Below are positions 47,727-56,195 of a DNA stretch of 64,000 nucleotides, piece by piece. The position numbers were made by a program, and so were the translations under genes. This DNA comes from Flexivirga caeni (GTDB lineage Bacteria > Actinomycetota > Actinomycetes > Actinomycetales > Dermatophilaceae). The notes under the pieces are model-generated. The model ran no database searches. It was not told where the DNA came from and saw only the letters and a program-made list of their open reading frames with translations. Each line of letters starts with the position of its first letter. Position 1 is the first letter of the stretch. The DNA lies in assembly GCF_003724155.1 (NCBI RefSeq), contig NZ_RJJQ01000002.1, positions 339,400-403,399 on the forward strand, read 5' to 3'.

Positions 47727-47781
47727 GACAGCCTCAGCGACCGCGCCGCGAGAGCTCTGATTCGTCACCTAGGCTGAGCGA

Positions 47782-49377
47782 GTGATCCGCCGACTCCTGC
47801 TCGCCATCGCCGGTGGTCTGTGCCTCTGGCTCGCCTTTCCGGGCCCGGCCATCTGGCCGGCCGCCATTGTGGGTGTCGCCCTCATGGCGTTGGCCACCAA
47901 GGGAGTTCGCGCACGCGGCGGCTTCCTGCTCGGCCTCGTCGGCGGCTTCGCGTGCTTCGGGCCGACGCTGCACTGGACGGGCACGTATGTCGGTGCTCTC
48001 CCATGGCTGGCGCTGTCGATCACCGAGTCCGTATACATCGCGCTCATGGGCGCGGTGTGCGCGCTCATCCAGTCCGCGCGTCGCTGGGAACGCCTGCCGC
48101 AGTGGTTGTCCCCGGCCGACGGGCCGCACGTGCGGCCCGTCGCGATCGCGCTGCTGTGGGTGCTGCAGGAAGCCATCCGCGACTCGATGCCGTTCGGCGG
48201 GTTCCCGTGGGCCCGGCTGGCCTGGACGACCGCCGGCACCCCGCTCGCGCATCTCGCCTCGATCTTCGGCGCACCCGGACTCACCTTCGTCGTCGCGCTG
48301 CTCGGCGGCTGGCTCGCGCTCGCGATCGACCGGGTCCGCCGCGGTATGCCGCCGGCCCGCAGTCTGCTGCCGCGGCTCTGGCCGGTGGTCGCCGGTCTCG
48401 CGGTCGTCGCACTCGCCGCGGTCTACCCGACGCCGACCGGCGGCAAGAAGCTGCAGGTGCTCGCCATTCAGGGCAATGTGCCGACCGCAGGTCTCGACTT
48501 CAACGCACAGCGCCGCGCCGTGCTCGACCATCACGTCAAGGAGACCGACAAGGCGGCAGCCCTGATCAAGGCGGGAAAGCTGCCCCAGCCGGCCCTGGTG
48601 GTCTGGCCGGAGAACTCCTCGGACATCGACCCGACCCGCAACGCCGACGCGGGCACCGAGATCGTGCGGACCGTCGACCGGATCGGCGTGCCGCTGATCG
48701 TCGGAGCGGTGCTGGATCAGCCGGTCGGCCACACGAGTAACACCTCGCTGCTCTACGAGCCGGACAAGGGGATCGTCGCCACCTACGTCAAGCAGCACCC
48801 GGTGCCGTTCGCCGAATACATGCCCTACCGCTCGTTCTTCCGCCACTTCACCAAGACCGTCGACCTGGCCGGCAACTTCGTCGCGGGACACCGCACGGGC
48901 CTGTTCGTCATACCCACGAAGACGGATGGCACCGTCAAGGTGGCGCCCATCATCTGCTTCGAGGTCGCCTACGACTCGCTGACCCGCAACCCGGTCAAGG
49001 ACGGCGCGCAGATTCTCGCCGTGCAGACCAACAACGCGACGTTCGGTTACACCGCCGAGTCGGAGCAGCAGCTGGCGATCTCCCAGGTGCGCGCCATCGA
49101 ACTCGGGCGCTCCATCGTGCACATCTCCACCGTCGGGGTGAGCGGACTGATCACCCCGAATGGCGTCGTCCACGATCGGACGCACCTCTTCACGCCCGCG
49201 GCCCTGTCCGGAGCACTACCGTTGCGTTCGGAGGAGACCCTGGCGGTGCGGCTCGGCGCCATACCCGAGTGGTTGGCGTGTGCGGCGGCGGTCCTGCTCG
49301 CAGCGCTCGCCCTCGCCGGCAATCGCTCCTCCGGCCGGAAAGCCAACCTACCCGAGGAAGTTCGCGCGCTTGTCTGA
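47782..49377 (+). CDS. lnt: Apolipoprotein N-acyltransferase Lnt
   Basis: Transfers a fatty acid to the N-terminal Cys of lipoproteins in the membrane. The 531-residue protein has an N-terminal block of about six membrane helices and a C-terminal nitrilase domain. Catalytic candidates are Glu in VVWPENSSD and Cys in IICFEVAYD, with a final membrane helix. TAGGCT (47770-47775) ends six bases before GTG 47782, a leaderless arrangement. The stop overlaps the ppm start by eight bases. Confidence 0.94.
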   Translation: MIRRLLLAIAGGLCLWLAFPGPAIWPAAIVGVALMALATKGVRARGGFLLGLVGGFACFGPTLHWTGTYVGALPWLALSITESVYIALMGAVCALIQSARRWERLPQWLSPADGPHVRPVAIALLWVLQEAIRDSMPFGGFPWARLAWTTAGTPLAHLASIFGAPGLTFVVALLGGWLALAIDRVRRGMPPARSLLPRLWPVVAGLAVVALAAVYPTPTGGKKLQVLAIQGNVPTAGLDFNAQRRAVLDHHVKETDKAAALIKAGKLPQPALVVWPENSSDIDPTRNADAGTEIVRTVDRIGVPLIVGAVLDQPVGHTSNTSLLYEPDKGIVATYVKQHPVPFAEYMPYRSFFRHFTKTVDLAGNFVAGHRTGLFVIPTKTDGTVKVAPIICFEVAYDSLTRNPVKDGAQILAVQTNNATFGYTAESEQQLAISQVRAIELGRSIVHISTVGVSGLITPNGVVHDRTHLFTPAALSGALPLRSEETLAVRLGAIPEWLACAAAVLLAALALAGNRSSGRKANLPEEVRALV

Positions 49378-50161
49378 CACAGCCGGCGGGCACCGTCCCG
49401 CGCTGCACCATGTCCTCGTGCTCGTCCCGACCTACGACGAACGAGAAAACCTGCCCCTGGTCGTGCGCCGCATCCGCAACTCCGTGCCCGACGCGGACGT
49501 GCTGGTGCTGGACGACAACTCACCGGACGGCACGGGCGAAGCGGCCGACCGGCTCGCTGCCGAGGACGACCACGTGCACGTGCTGCACCGTGCGCGGAAG
49601 GAGGGCCTCGGCAAGGCCTACCTGGCCGGGTTCGCGTGGGGACTGGAGCGCGGCTATGACGCCCTCGTCGAGATCGACGCCGACGGGTCGCACCCGCCGG
49701 AGCGGCTGCCGGTCATGCTGGCGGCAGCTGCGGACGCCGACGTGGTTATCGGCTCGCGGTGGGTCCGTGGTGGCCGGATCGTGAACTGGCCGTTGCACCG
49801 CAAGGCACTGAGCATCGGCGGCAACGTCTACATCAAGACCCTGCTCGGCATGCCGGTGAACGACGCTACCGCGGGTTTCCGCGTCTATCGCGCGGACGCG
49901 TTGCGCACGATCGGGCTGGTGGGCGTCGACTCCTACGGCTACTGCTTCCAGGCCGACCTGACCTGGCGTGCCGACCGGGCCGGACTGCGCATCGTGGAGG
50001 TGCCGATCACCTTCGTCGAGCGGGAGATCGGGCAGTCCAAGATGAACCCCGACATCGCCCGCGAGTCACTGCGCAACATCAGTCGCTGGGGCTGGGAGTA
50101 TCGCCGCGGTCAGGTTCGTTCTATCGGTGAACGACTTGTGCACCGACCGAAGGACCACTGA
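49370..50161 (+). CDS. ppm1: Polyprenol-phosphate mannosyltransferase (Ppm, GT2)
   Basis: A 263-residue GT2 enzyme making polyprenyl-phosphate mannose for lipoarabinomannan and O-mannosylation. N-terminal VLVLVPTYDERENLP and the DxD motif in EIDADGSHP are clear. In mycobacteria Ppm1 is fused to Lnt; here the two are separate but overlap by eight bases. The likely start is TTG 49370 with GAGGA upstream; GTG 49418 is the alternative. fxsA follows after three bases. Confidence 0.93.
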   Translation: MSDTAGGHRPALHHVLVLVPTYDERENLPLVVRRIRNSVPDADVLVLDDNSPDGTGEAADRLAAEDDHVHVLHRARKEGLGKAYLAGFAWGLERGYDALVEIDADGSHPPERLPVMLAAAADADVVIGSRWVRGGRIVNWPLHRKALSIGGNVYIKTLLGMPVNDATAGFRVYRADALRTIGLVGVDSYGYCFQADLTWRADRAGLRIVEVPITFVEREIGQSKMNPDIARESLRNISRWGWEYRRGQVRSIGERLVHRPKDH

Positions 50162-50164
50162 GCC

Positions 50165-50665
50165 ATGAGCACCGTCACCCGCCGCGCACCGTTCTGGGCA
50201 CGGCTGCTCTTCGCCGTCGCGCTCTGTCTGCCGATCGTCGAGATCGTCGTCATCGTGCTCGTGTGGCACGTCATCGGCTGGTGGACGCTGGCTGCGCTTG
50301 CCGCGTGTTTCCTGCTCGGCGTGGTCGTGATCCGGCGGGCCTGGTCCGGCGCGGCCCAGGAACTGCGTGCGTCGATGTCCGAGGGGCACGCGCCCGGCCG
50401 GGCGGTCGCCGATGCCCCGCAGGCGCTGGCCGGCGGAGTCCTGCTGCTCATCCCCGGATTCGTCACTTCGGCGCTGGGCATCATCCTGATCCTCCCGGGC
50501 ATGAAGTCGGTCGCCCGGCGGCTGGTCGAGCTGGTGCTGGCCCGGCGCTTCGGTGCCGCCACGGTGCAGCTGACGGACTACACCGCGACCAAGGCCGACC
50601 TGCGCCCCGACGACCCGGAGGTCATTGAGGGCGAAGTCGTGGATGACGACTCGTACGACAAGTAA
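50165..50665 (+). CDS. fxsA: FxsA family membrane protein
   Basis: A 166-residue FxsA protein with about three hydrophobic stretches (15-60 and 90-115) and the conserved GGVLLLIPGFVTSALGIILILPG segment. In E. coli FxsA affects exclusion of phage T7; the general function is unknown. It is the last gene of the lnt-ppm-fxsA cluster and ends just before a strong terminator. Confidence 0.88.
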   Translation: MSTVTRRAPFWARLLFAVALCLPIVEIVVIVLVWHVIGWWTLAALAACFLLGVVVIRRAWSGAAQELRASMSEGHAPGRAVADAPQALAGGVLLLIPGFVTSALGIILILPGMKSVARRLVELVLARRFGAATVQLTDYTATKADLRPDDPEVIEGEVVDDDSYDK

Positions 50666-50666
50666 C

Positions 50667-50700
50667 GGGAGCCGACCGGGGGACCCGGTCGGCTCTCCTT
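50667..50700. terminator. Strong bidirectional hairpin terminator after fxsA/rbpA
   Basis: Perfect 12-bp stem (GAGCCGACCGGG with CCCGGTCGGCTC) around a GGA loop, between the convergent fxsA and rbpA stops. TCCTT follows on the plus strand. It is the best terminator in the window. Confidence 0.85.
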
Positions 50701-50715
50701 ACTTTGTATGACGAT

Positions 50716-51075
50716 TCAGGCGGAGCGCTTGCGGCGCGGCTTCTCGCCACGCGACGCGCGCAACAGCGTCAGGCGCTCCTGCAGCAACTCCTCCAGCTCG
50801 GGGATGGAGCGGCGCTCGAGCAGCATGTCCCAGTGGGTGCGCTGGGGCTTGACCGGCTTGCGTTCCGGCTCCGGGCCGTCCTGCAGCAGTGCCTCCTCGC
50901 CGCAGCGGCATTCCCAGATGCTGGGGACGTCCGCCTCGACGGAGAACGGCAGCTCGCTCACGTGCCCCTGCGGACACACGTAGCGCACGATCTGCCGCTC
51001 GCTGAAGGCAATGCCTTCCTCGGTTTCCAGCGACAAGGTGCTGAGGTTGGTACCTCGCAAAGAACGCTCTGCCAT
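50716..51075 (-). CDS. rbpA: RNA polymerase-binding protein RbpA
   Basis: Essential actinobacterial factor that binds sigma and the RNA polymerase beta' and stabilises open complexes. The 119-residue protein has the core zinc-type knuckle (YVCPQGH...WECRCG), the basic linker and the C-terminal sigma-interacting domain (THWDMLLERRSIPELEELLQERL). ATG 51075 is preferred to the longer frame at 51081. A SigR/SigH-like promoter lies 82 bases upstream, matching thiol-stress control known in Streptomyces. Confidence 0.96.
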   Translation of the reverse strand: MAERSLRGTNLSTLSLETEEGIAFSERQIVRYVCPQGHVSELPFSVEADVPSIWECRCGEEALLQDGPEPERKPVKPQRTHWDMLLERRSIPELEELLQERLTLLRASRGEKPRRKRSA

Positions 51076-51156
51076 GTCCACTCACTTCTCTCTCATATCG
51101 GGCGCCGGCCGAGACGTCCCCCTCGGTCGTGCCTGCTCGTGCGATCTCACTGCTGC

Positions 51157-51183
51157 AACGGTCGGTCGGGGTGCGGTGTTCCC
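51157..51183 (-). promoter_or_regulatory. SigR/SigH-type promoter upstream of rbpA
   Basis: On the minus strand GGGAAC is followed by exactly 18 bases and GTT, matching the GGGAAY-N18-GTT consensus of the thiol-stress sigma factor. It lies 82 bases before the rbpA start, a normal leader length. The remaining bases up to 51350 contain no gene. Confidence 0.65.
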
Positions 51184-51333
51184 GGCGACAACGAGGCTCA
51201 CCGTCGTCCTGCGGTCGACGACCTCGTCGATAAGAAGACGTCGCAGCCCCGGGGAAGGTTGCGCATCATACGTCTTCGGCGCTCACACCATGCCGGAAAG
51301 ACGCGGGATTGTCACATCGGGCGGCATTGAGGA

Positions 51334-51347
51334 GTGACCAAGATCAC
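51334..51347. promoter_or_regulatory. CRP-family binding-site-like palindrome
   Basis: GTGA-N6-TCAC, the core of CRP/GlxR-type sites, lies between the MFS stop and rbpA. It is about 175 bases upstream of the SigR-like promoter and could act on rbpA. A single short match is weak evidence. Confidence 0.35.
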
Positions 51348-51350
51348 ATC

Positions 51351-52727
51351 TCAGACGACACGCGGCGGGGTGTTGCCAGCCGCGACGATGCCTTCGCGCA
51401 CGCGTAACCCGCGCAGCAGGATCGCCCCGACCCCAAAGAAGATGAGCAGCGCGACGATCGAGTAGCGGTAGTCCCGGAACCACTGAAAGACGAGACCGAA
51501 CACAAGCGTCCCGAGCCAGCTCGTGCCACGCTCCATCGCCTGGTAGAGGCTGAAAAACTCCGATTCGCGGCCGGCCGGCACAAGGCCGCTGTAGAGCGAC
51601 CGCGACAGGGACTGGCTACCGCCCAGGATCAGCCCGATGCCGCTGGCCAGGAGCAGCCATAGGGCGAGCTGCCGCTCGGGCAGCAGGCACGCGAGACAGA
51701 CGACGAGCGTCCACAGGAACAGGCTGGAGTAGATCATCCGGTGTGCGCCATACCGCGCGGCCAGCCGGGCGAACCCCATCGCGCCGAAGAACGCGACGAT
51801 CTGGACGAGCAGGATGGTGACGACGAGTTCGCTGTCGCTGAACTTCAGCTGCTTGCTGCCGTAGAGGCTCGCCGACGCGATGACGGTCTGCATGCCGTCG
51901 TTGTAGAAGAGGTAGGCGAGCAGGAAGCGTTTGGTCTGCGGGTAGTCCCGCAGCGACGCGAACGTGGTGCGCAACTGGCGGAACCCCCCGATACGGTCGC
52001 GCGGCTGCACCGGCCGCGTGCCGTTCAGGGTGCGCAGCCCGCGCAGCGGGATGATCGCGAACAGGCCCCACCAGACGCCCGCGGCGAGGAACGCGACCCG
52101 CACGGCGCCGGCCTTGTCGAGGCCGAGTGCCCCGTGTGTCACCAGCAGGACCAGGGTCGCTGCGAGCAGGGTGCCGCCGCCCAGGTAGCCGTAGGCCCAG
52201 CCCCGCGAGGAGACGTAGTCGCGGTCGTCCGGGGGAGTGATCCGGATCATGATCGCGGAGTAGACGATCAGGGCCGCGCCGAGGCAGAGATTCGCGAGGA
52301 TCGCCAGGCCCACCCCGAGCTGCCAGTCCGTGCCTCCGATCGCGACCATGCCGCCGGCCGCGACGGCACCGACATACGTGAAGCCTGCGAGGTAGCGGAG
52401 CGGGTGACTCGACCGGTCGACAATCGCGCCGACGAAGATCAGTACGACGGCCGAGATGATCGTGGAGAGGGTCAGGAGGTAGGGCACCAGCGACCCGGGT
52501 GCGACACCGATCCCGAGGATGTGCAGGTTGTTGTTACACGCAGCGTCGCTCGGCAGGGTGGGGCAGGCGACCTTGTTCGCGATCGAGGTGAGGTATGGCG
52601 AGAACAGCACCGCCGCGGTGACGGTGACGTATGACGCGGACGCCCAGTCGTACCAGTACCAGCTACGTTGCAGCCGCAGTTGCTGCGGGCTGGAGACTTG
52701 AACGGTCCGCGTTCGCAGCAAGGTCAC
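51351..52727 (-). CDS. MFS transporter, UMF1/Atg22-like
   Basis: A 458-residue MFS permease with about 12 membrane helices. The start region (SWYWYDWASASYVTVTAAVLFSPYL) is the UMF1 (DUF791-like/Atg22) signature. Members are implicated in export of amino acids or unknown metabolites. It starts at GTG 52727. It lies 75 bases downstream of the FAD oxidase on the same strand and could be co-transcribed. Confidence 0.85.
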   Translation of the reverse strand: MTLLRTRTVQVSSPQQLRLQRSWYWYDWASASYVTVTAAVLFSPYLTSIANKVACPTLPSDAACNNNLHILGIGVAPGSLVPYLLTLSTIISAVVLIFVGAIVDRSSHPLRYLAGFTYVGAVAAGGMVAIGGTDWQLGVGLAILANLCLGAALIVYSAIMIRITPPDDRDYVSSRGWAYGYLGGGTLLAATLVLLVTHGALGLDKAGAVRVAFLAAGVWWGLFAIIPLRGLRTLNGTRPVQPRDRIGGFRQLRTTFASLRDYPQTKRFLLAYLFYNDGMQTVIASASLYGSKQLKFSDSELVVTILLVQIVAFFGAMGFARLAARYGAHRMIYSSLFLWTLVVCLACLLPERQLALWLLLASGIGLILGGSQSLSRSLYSGLVPAGRESEFFSLYQAMERGTSWLGTLVFGLVFQWFRDYRYSIVALLIFFGVGAILLRGLRVREGIVAAGNTPPRVV

Positions 52728-52802
52728 GCGCGCAACCTTGGCACACCAGCACCGTTCACGGGGGCATTCTCGCCGCAGTGCGCCGGCTCGTGCTACCGGC
52801 CG

Positions 52803-54257
52803 TCATACGACGATGCCGCTGTGCAGCCTCCGGGCCGGGTCATAGTGAGCCCGAATCTGCGCCAGCCGTGGGAGATTCGTGGCGTAGTAGCGTTTCGCCG
52901 GCATGCCGGTTTCCAGGTAGTTGACGTATCCGCCCGAGGAGAAGTGCGCGACCCGGCGGTGTGCGTCGGCGAGCCAATGAAGTGCCGAGGTGTAGCCGGT
53001 GCCCCCGGCATACCACTGCACGGACGCGACGTGGCCCCGCCACGGGAACGCCGTCGCGCTGGTCGCGGGGCCGGTGACCGCTCCGGTGAGCGGGTCCAGC
53101 AGGGCGCTGCCCGGCCCGCCTGCGGCGGATCGGGCAATGACGGCCGCCCGGATCGCGGTGGCCGTGTTCGTGTCGAGCTTGGCCAACACGTCACTGCCTG
53201 CAGTGAACCCCTGGCGGCTCGAGGTGGTGCCGCCGCCCAGGTAGATCACCGAGTCCAGGTAGCTCATCCGCAGGTAGGACGTCGCGACCGGCGTGACGCC
53301 GACCGCACGCAGCACGGACGCGGCTGCCGCGCGCTCGTCACCCGCCTCGGTGACGCCGAGGATGCTGACGTGCAACCGGCCCCCGCCGATGGCATCAACA
53401 TGCACGCCGGCCCAGCGGCTGCGTGCCGCTGTGGCGATCCAGCGCGCCCATCCGGTCATCACCGGCACGGCAGCCGTGCCCGGGAAGGTGAGCGTGAAGA
53501 TGCCTTTGCCCGTTGCCGCGTGGGTGGCAAAGCGCAGCGAGGTGACCATGCCGATGTTGCCGCCGCCACCGCCGCGCAACGCCCAGAAGATGTCGCTGTA
53601 GTGGTGTGCGTCGGCAAGCACCGAACGGCCGTCGGGCAGCACGAGCTGCGCTGCGGTCAGCCGGTCGGCGGTGAGGCCCTGCGCCCGCGACTCGACCCCG
53701 AGCCCGCCGCCGAGGGTGAGTCCGGCGACGCCGACCGTCGGGCAGGTCCCGGTCGGTATGGCGCGGCCGTGCGCGGCGAGCTGCGCCTTGACGTCATACA
53801 GCGTGGCTCCTGCGCCGACAGCCACCGTCCGGTCGGAGGCGCGGTAACTCACCGAGTCCAGCGCCCGCATATCCAGCACGAAGGTCCCGTTCGTGGCAGA
53901 CGCGCCGACATACGAGTGGCCGCCGCCGCGTGGCGAGATCTGCAACGAGAACTTGGTCGCGAAGCGCATCGCCTGCGCGACGTCCGAGACGCGCTTCACC
54001 CCCATCACGGCGACGGGGGCATTGCCGTCGAAACGGGTGTCGAAGACCAGCTTCGAATTGCGGTAGCCGCTGGTCCCCGGCAGGAAGACCGGCCCGGTGA
54101 CAGTGCGCGCGAAGGCGATCCAGTCCTGGGTGGTCGGCTTCCGCCCTGCAGAGGAGGAGAGAGCGGACGCCGGGCTGCAGCCGGACATGCCGGCGATTGC
54201 CGTCGCGGCGAGACCCGCTGTCGATGTCAGAGCGCTGCGGCGCGTCAGTGTGTTCAC
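52803..54257 (-). CDS. Exported FAD-linked oxidase, bicovalent BBE type
   Basis: A 484-residue VAO/berberine-bridge-like oxidase. GTG 54257 opens a twin-arginine signal (T-R6-R7-S-A-L) ending at a lipobox-like GMSGC (C27), so it is probably a Tat lipoprotein. The FAD region carries GGGHSYVG (covalent His) and GTCPTVGVAG (covalent Cys), implying bicovalent flavin. The C-terminal YYATNLPRLAQIRAHYDP is the BBE tail. The substrate is probably a sugar, alkaloid or alcohol. Confidence 0.87.
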   Translation of the reverse strand: MNTLTRRSALTSTAGLAATAIAGMSGCSPASALSSSAGRKPTTQDWIAFARTVTGPVFLPGTSGYRNSKLVFDTRFDGNAPVAVMGVKRVSDVAQAMRFATKFSLQISPRGGGHSYVGASATNGTFVLDMRALDSVSYRASDRTVAVGAGATLYDVKAQLAAHGRAIPTGTCPTVGVAGLTLGGGLGVESRAQGLTADRLTAAQLVLPDGRSVLADAHHYSDIFWALRGGGGGNIGMVTSLRFATHAATGKGIFTLTFPGTAAVPVMTGWARWIATAARSRWAGVHVDAIGGGRLHVSILGVTEAGDERAAAASVLRAVGVTPVATSYLRMSYLDSVIYLGGGTTSSRQGFTAGSDVLAKLDTNTATAIRAAVIARSAAGGPGSALLDPLTGAVTGPATSATAFPWRGHVASVQWYAGGTGYTSALHWLADAHRRVAHFSSGGYVNYLETGMPAKRYYATNLPRLAQIRAHYDPARRLHSGIVV

Positions 54258-54298
54258 GTCTGGTTGGACGCCGCACGACGCCGTTGCGTTGCCCCCGG

Positions 54299-55009
54299 TC
54301 AGCCGACCGGGTCGACGGCGCAGCCGTCGGGCCCGCACACCGCACCCTCCGCGGTGTCAGCCATCGACAGCGGATGCGCGTCCTGCCACGCCTGCTCCAG
54401 CGCAGCGGTGAAGGTCTGCGCGGGCTGGGCGCCGGACACGCCGAACTTCTCGTCGATCACGAAGAACGGCACGCCGTGTATGCCGTAGGCACGCGCCTGG
54501 GCGAAGTCCTGCTCGACCTCCGCGCGCACCTGCGGATCGTCCAGGGCGGCGCGCACTGCGTCACTGTCCAGGCCGTGGCGCTCGCCGATCGCGACGAGCG
54601 CATCCGGGGCGCCGATGTCGACTCCGTGCTCGAAGTGCGCGCTCAGCAGCTCCTCCTTGACCGCATCGGCGACGCCGTGCTGCGCGGCGAGGTGCAGCAG
54701 GTGATGTGCCCGCAGGCTGTTGGCGACGACCACGTGGTCGAAGTCGTAGGCGAGGCCCTCACCCGCGGCCTGCTGGGAGACCTGGCCGAACATCTGCCGG
54801 ACCTGGTCGCGCGGCATACTCTTACGCTCGGCGAGGTAGTCGATCTCCGTGCCGTCGTAGTGCTCAGGCAGCGTGGGATCCAATTGGTAACTGTGCCAAG
54901 CGATTTCGACCTTGTCGGCGTGCGCGAAGTCGCGCAGTCCCGCCTCGAAGCGTCGCTTTCCGATGAAGCACCAGGGGCAGGCCACGTCGGACCAGATGTC
55001 AACCTTCAT
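54299..55009 (-). CDS. DsbA/FrnE-family oxidoreductase (2-hydroxychromene-2-carboxylate isomerase-like)
   Basis: A 236-residue DsbA-fold protein with a CPWC active site (C11, C14) and FIGKRRFEAGL. No signal peptide, so it acts in the cytosol, as FrnE-type proteins do, in thiol-disulfide exchange. ATG 55009 gives the family N-terminus (MKVDIWSDVACPWC); the longer frame is spurious. The C-terminal tail has a second Cys pair (CGPDGC). It lies 41 bases upstream of the FAD oxidase on the same strand. Confidence 0.9.
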   Translation of the reverse strand: MKVDIWSDVACPWCFIGKRRFEAGLRDFAHADKVEIAWHSYQLDPTLPEHYDGTEIDYLAERKSMPRDQVRQMFGQVSQQAAGEGLAYDFDHVVVANSLRAHHLLHLAAQHGVADAVKEELLSAHFEHGVDIGAPDALVAIGERHGLDSDAVRAALDDPQVRAEVEQDFAQARAYGIHGVPFFVIDEKFGVSGAQPAQTFTAALEQAWQDAHPLSMADTAEGAVCGPDGCAVDPVG

Positions 55010-55079
55010 GGTGTGCTCAACAGCTGGGTAATCACCGGCATTCCGGACGATGTCGCAGGCGGCCGCTATCGTCCGGTGG

Positions 55080-56189
55080 GTGACCCGCCGGCCTGTCGAG
55101 TTGTCCCGTGCCGAGGCGCGCCGCATCGCCGTGCGCGCCCAGTTGCTGTCCGCCCCACGGCCCGCAGACCTGCTGGAAATGGTGCGGTCGCTCGGGTCCG
55201 TGCAGGTCGATCTCACCTCCGTGGTCGCGCCGAGCCCGGAGCTCGTGTACTGGAGCCGGCTCGGCCCGGCATACCAGCTCGCCGGACTCGACGAACTCTG
55301 TGAGCGGCGCGAGGTGCTGGAGCTGCGCGGTCGGATCATGGCAGCGGACGACATCGCGCTCTACCGCGCGGAGCTGGCCGAGTGGGGTGAGCACCCACGT
55401 GTCGAATGGCAGGAGTCCCACGCCGAGTGGGTCGAGGCCAACGACCTGTGCCGGCGCGACATCCTCGACCGGCTCGCCGATGAATCTCCTTTGCCGGCAG
55501 CCGCGTTCGACGACACCTGCGAGGTGTCGTGGCGGTCGTCCGGCTGGACGAACAACCAGAACGTCGTGCGGCTGATCGACTTCATGGAGAGCCGGGGCGA
55601 GGTCGCGGTTGCCGGTCGCGGCGCGCGGGGGGAGCGGTTGTGGGACCTGGCGGAGCGCGTCTACCCGCAGACCGCGACGGTCCCGCTGGACGACGCGCTG
55701 CGGGAACGGTCGCGCCGTGCGCTGCACGCCCTCGGCATCATGCGGCCGAAGGTCCACGACCTGGCCGGGATCGCACGCAGGGAGATCGAGCCGCCCGGCA
55801 TACCTGCCGTGATCGAGGGCGTGCGAGGCAGATGGTGCGTCGATCCCGCACAGCTCGGACAGCCCTTCCGTGGCCGCGCGGCGCTGCTGTCGCCGCTCGA
55901 CCAGCTCGTCTTCGACCGCAAGCGGATGCATGACATCTTCGAGTTCGACTACCAGCTGGAGATGTACCGGCCGAAGGCGAAACGACGCTGGGGCTACTAC
56001 GCGCTGCCGATCCTCTCCGGCGACCGGCTGGTCGGCAAGCTCGACGCGACGGCGGACCGTGGGCGCGACCGGCTGGTGATCCACGCGATCCACGAGGACG
56101 AGAACTTCCCTACGTCGTTCCGGGCCGCGCTCGATCGTGAGATCCGTTCGCTCGCAAAGCTATTGGATCTCACGATCGAGCGTGCGTGA
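55080..56189 (+). CDS. AlkZ/YcaQ-like winged-helix DNA glycosylase (DUF1006)
   Basis: A 369-residue member of the family whose characterised members (AlkZ, YcaQ) unhook interstrand cross-links or alkylated bases. The SVQVDLTSVV segment near the N-terminus matches the catalytic Q-x-D/Q motif region, and tandem winged helices are predicted. GTG 55080 is favoured over ATG 55050 since TATCGT (55067-55072) ends seven bases before it. It is convergent with the galactosidase, six bases apart. Genotoxin protection is the expected role. Confidence 0.86.
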   Translation: MTRRPVELSRAEARRIAVRAQLLSAPRPADLLEMVRSLGSVQVDLTSVVAPSPELVYWSRLGPAYQLAGLDELCERREVLELRGRIMAADDIALYRAELAEWGEHPRVEWQESHAEWVEANDLCRRDILDRLADESPLPAAAFDDTCEVSWRSSGWTNNQNVVRLIDFMESRGEVAVAGRGARGERLWDLAERVYPQTATVPLDDALRERSRRALHALGIMRPKVHDLAGIARREIEPPGIPAVIEGVRGRWCVDPAQLGQPFRGRAALLSPLDQLVFDRKRMHDIFEFDYQLEMYRPKAKRRWGYYALPILSGDRLVGKLDATADRGRDRLVIHAIHEDENFPTSFRAALDREIRSLAKLLDLTIERA

Positions 56190-56195
56190 CCGGAC

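Noticed and set aside
46764..47777. 337-residue plus-strand frame through Lrp, ybaK and the pre-lnt region
   Set aside because: Overlaps two real genes and lacks any domain; its composition changes at each gene border.
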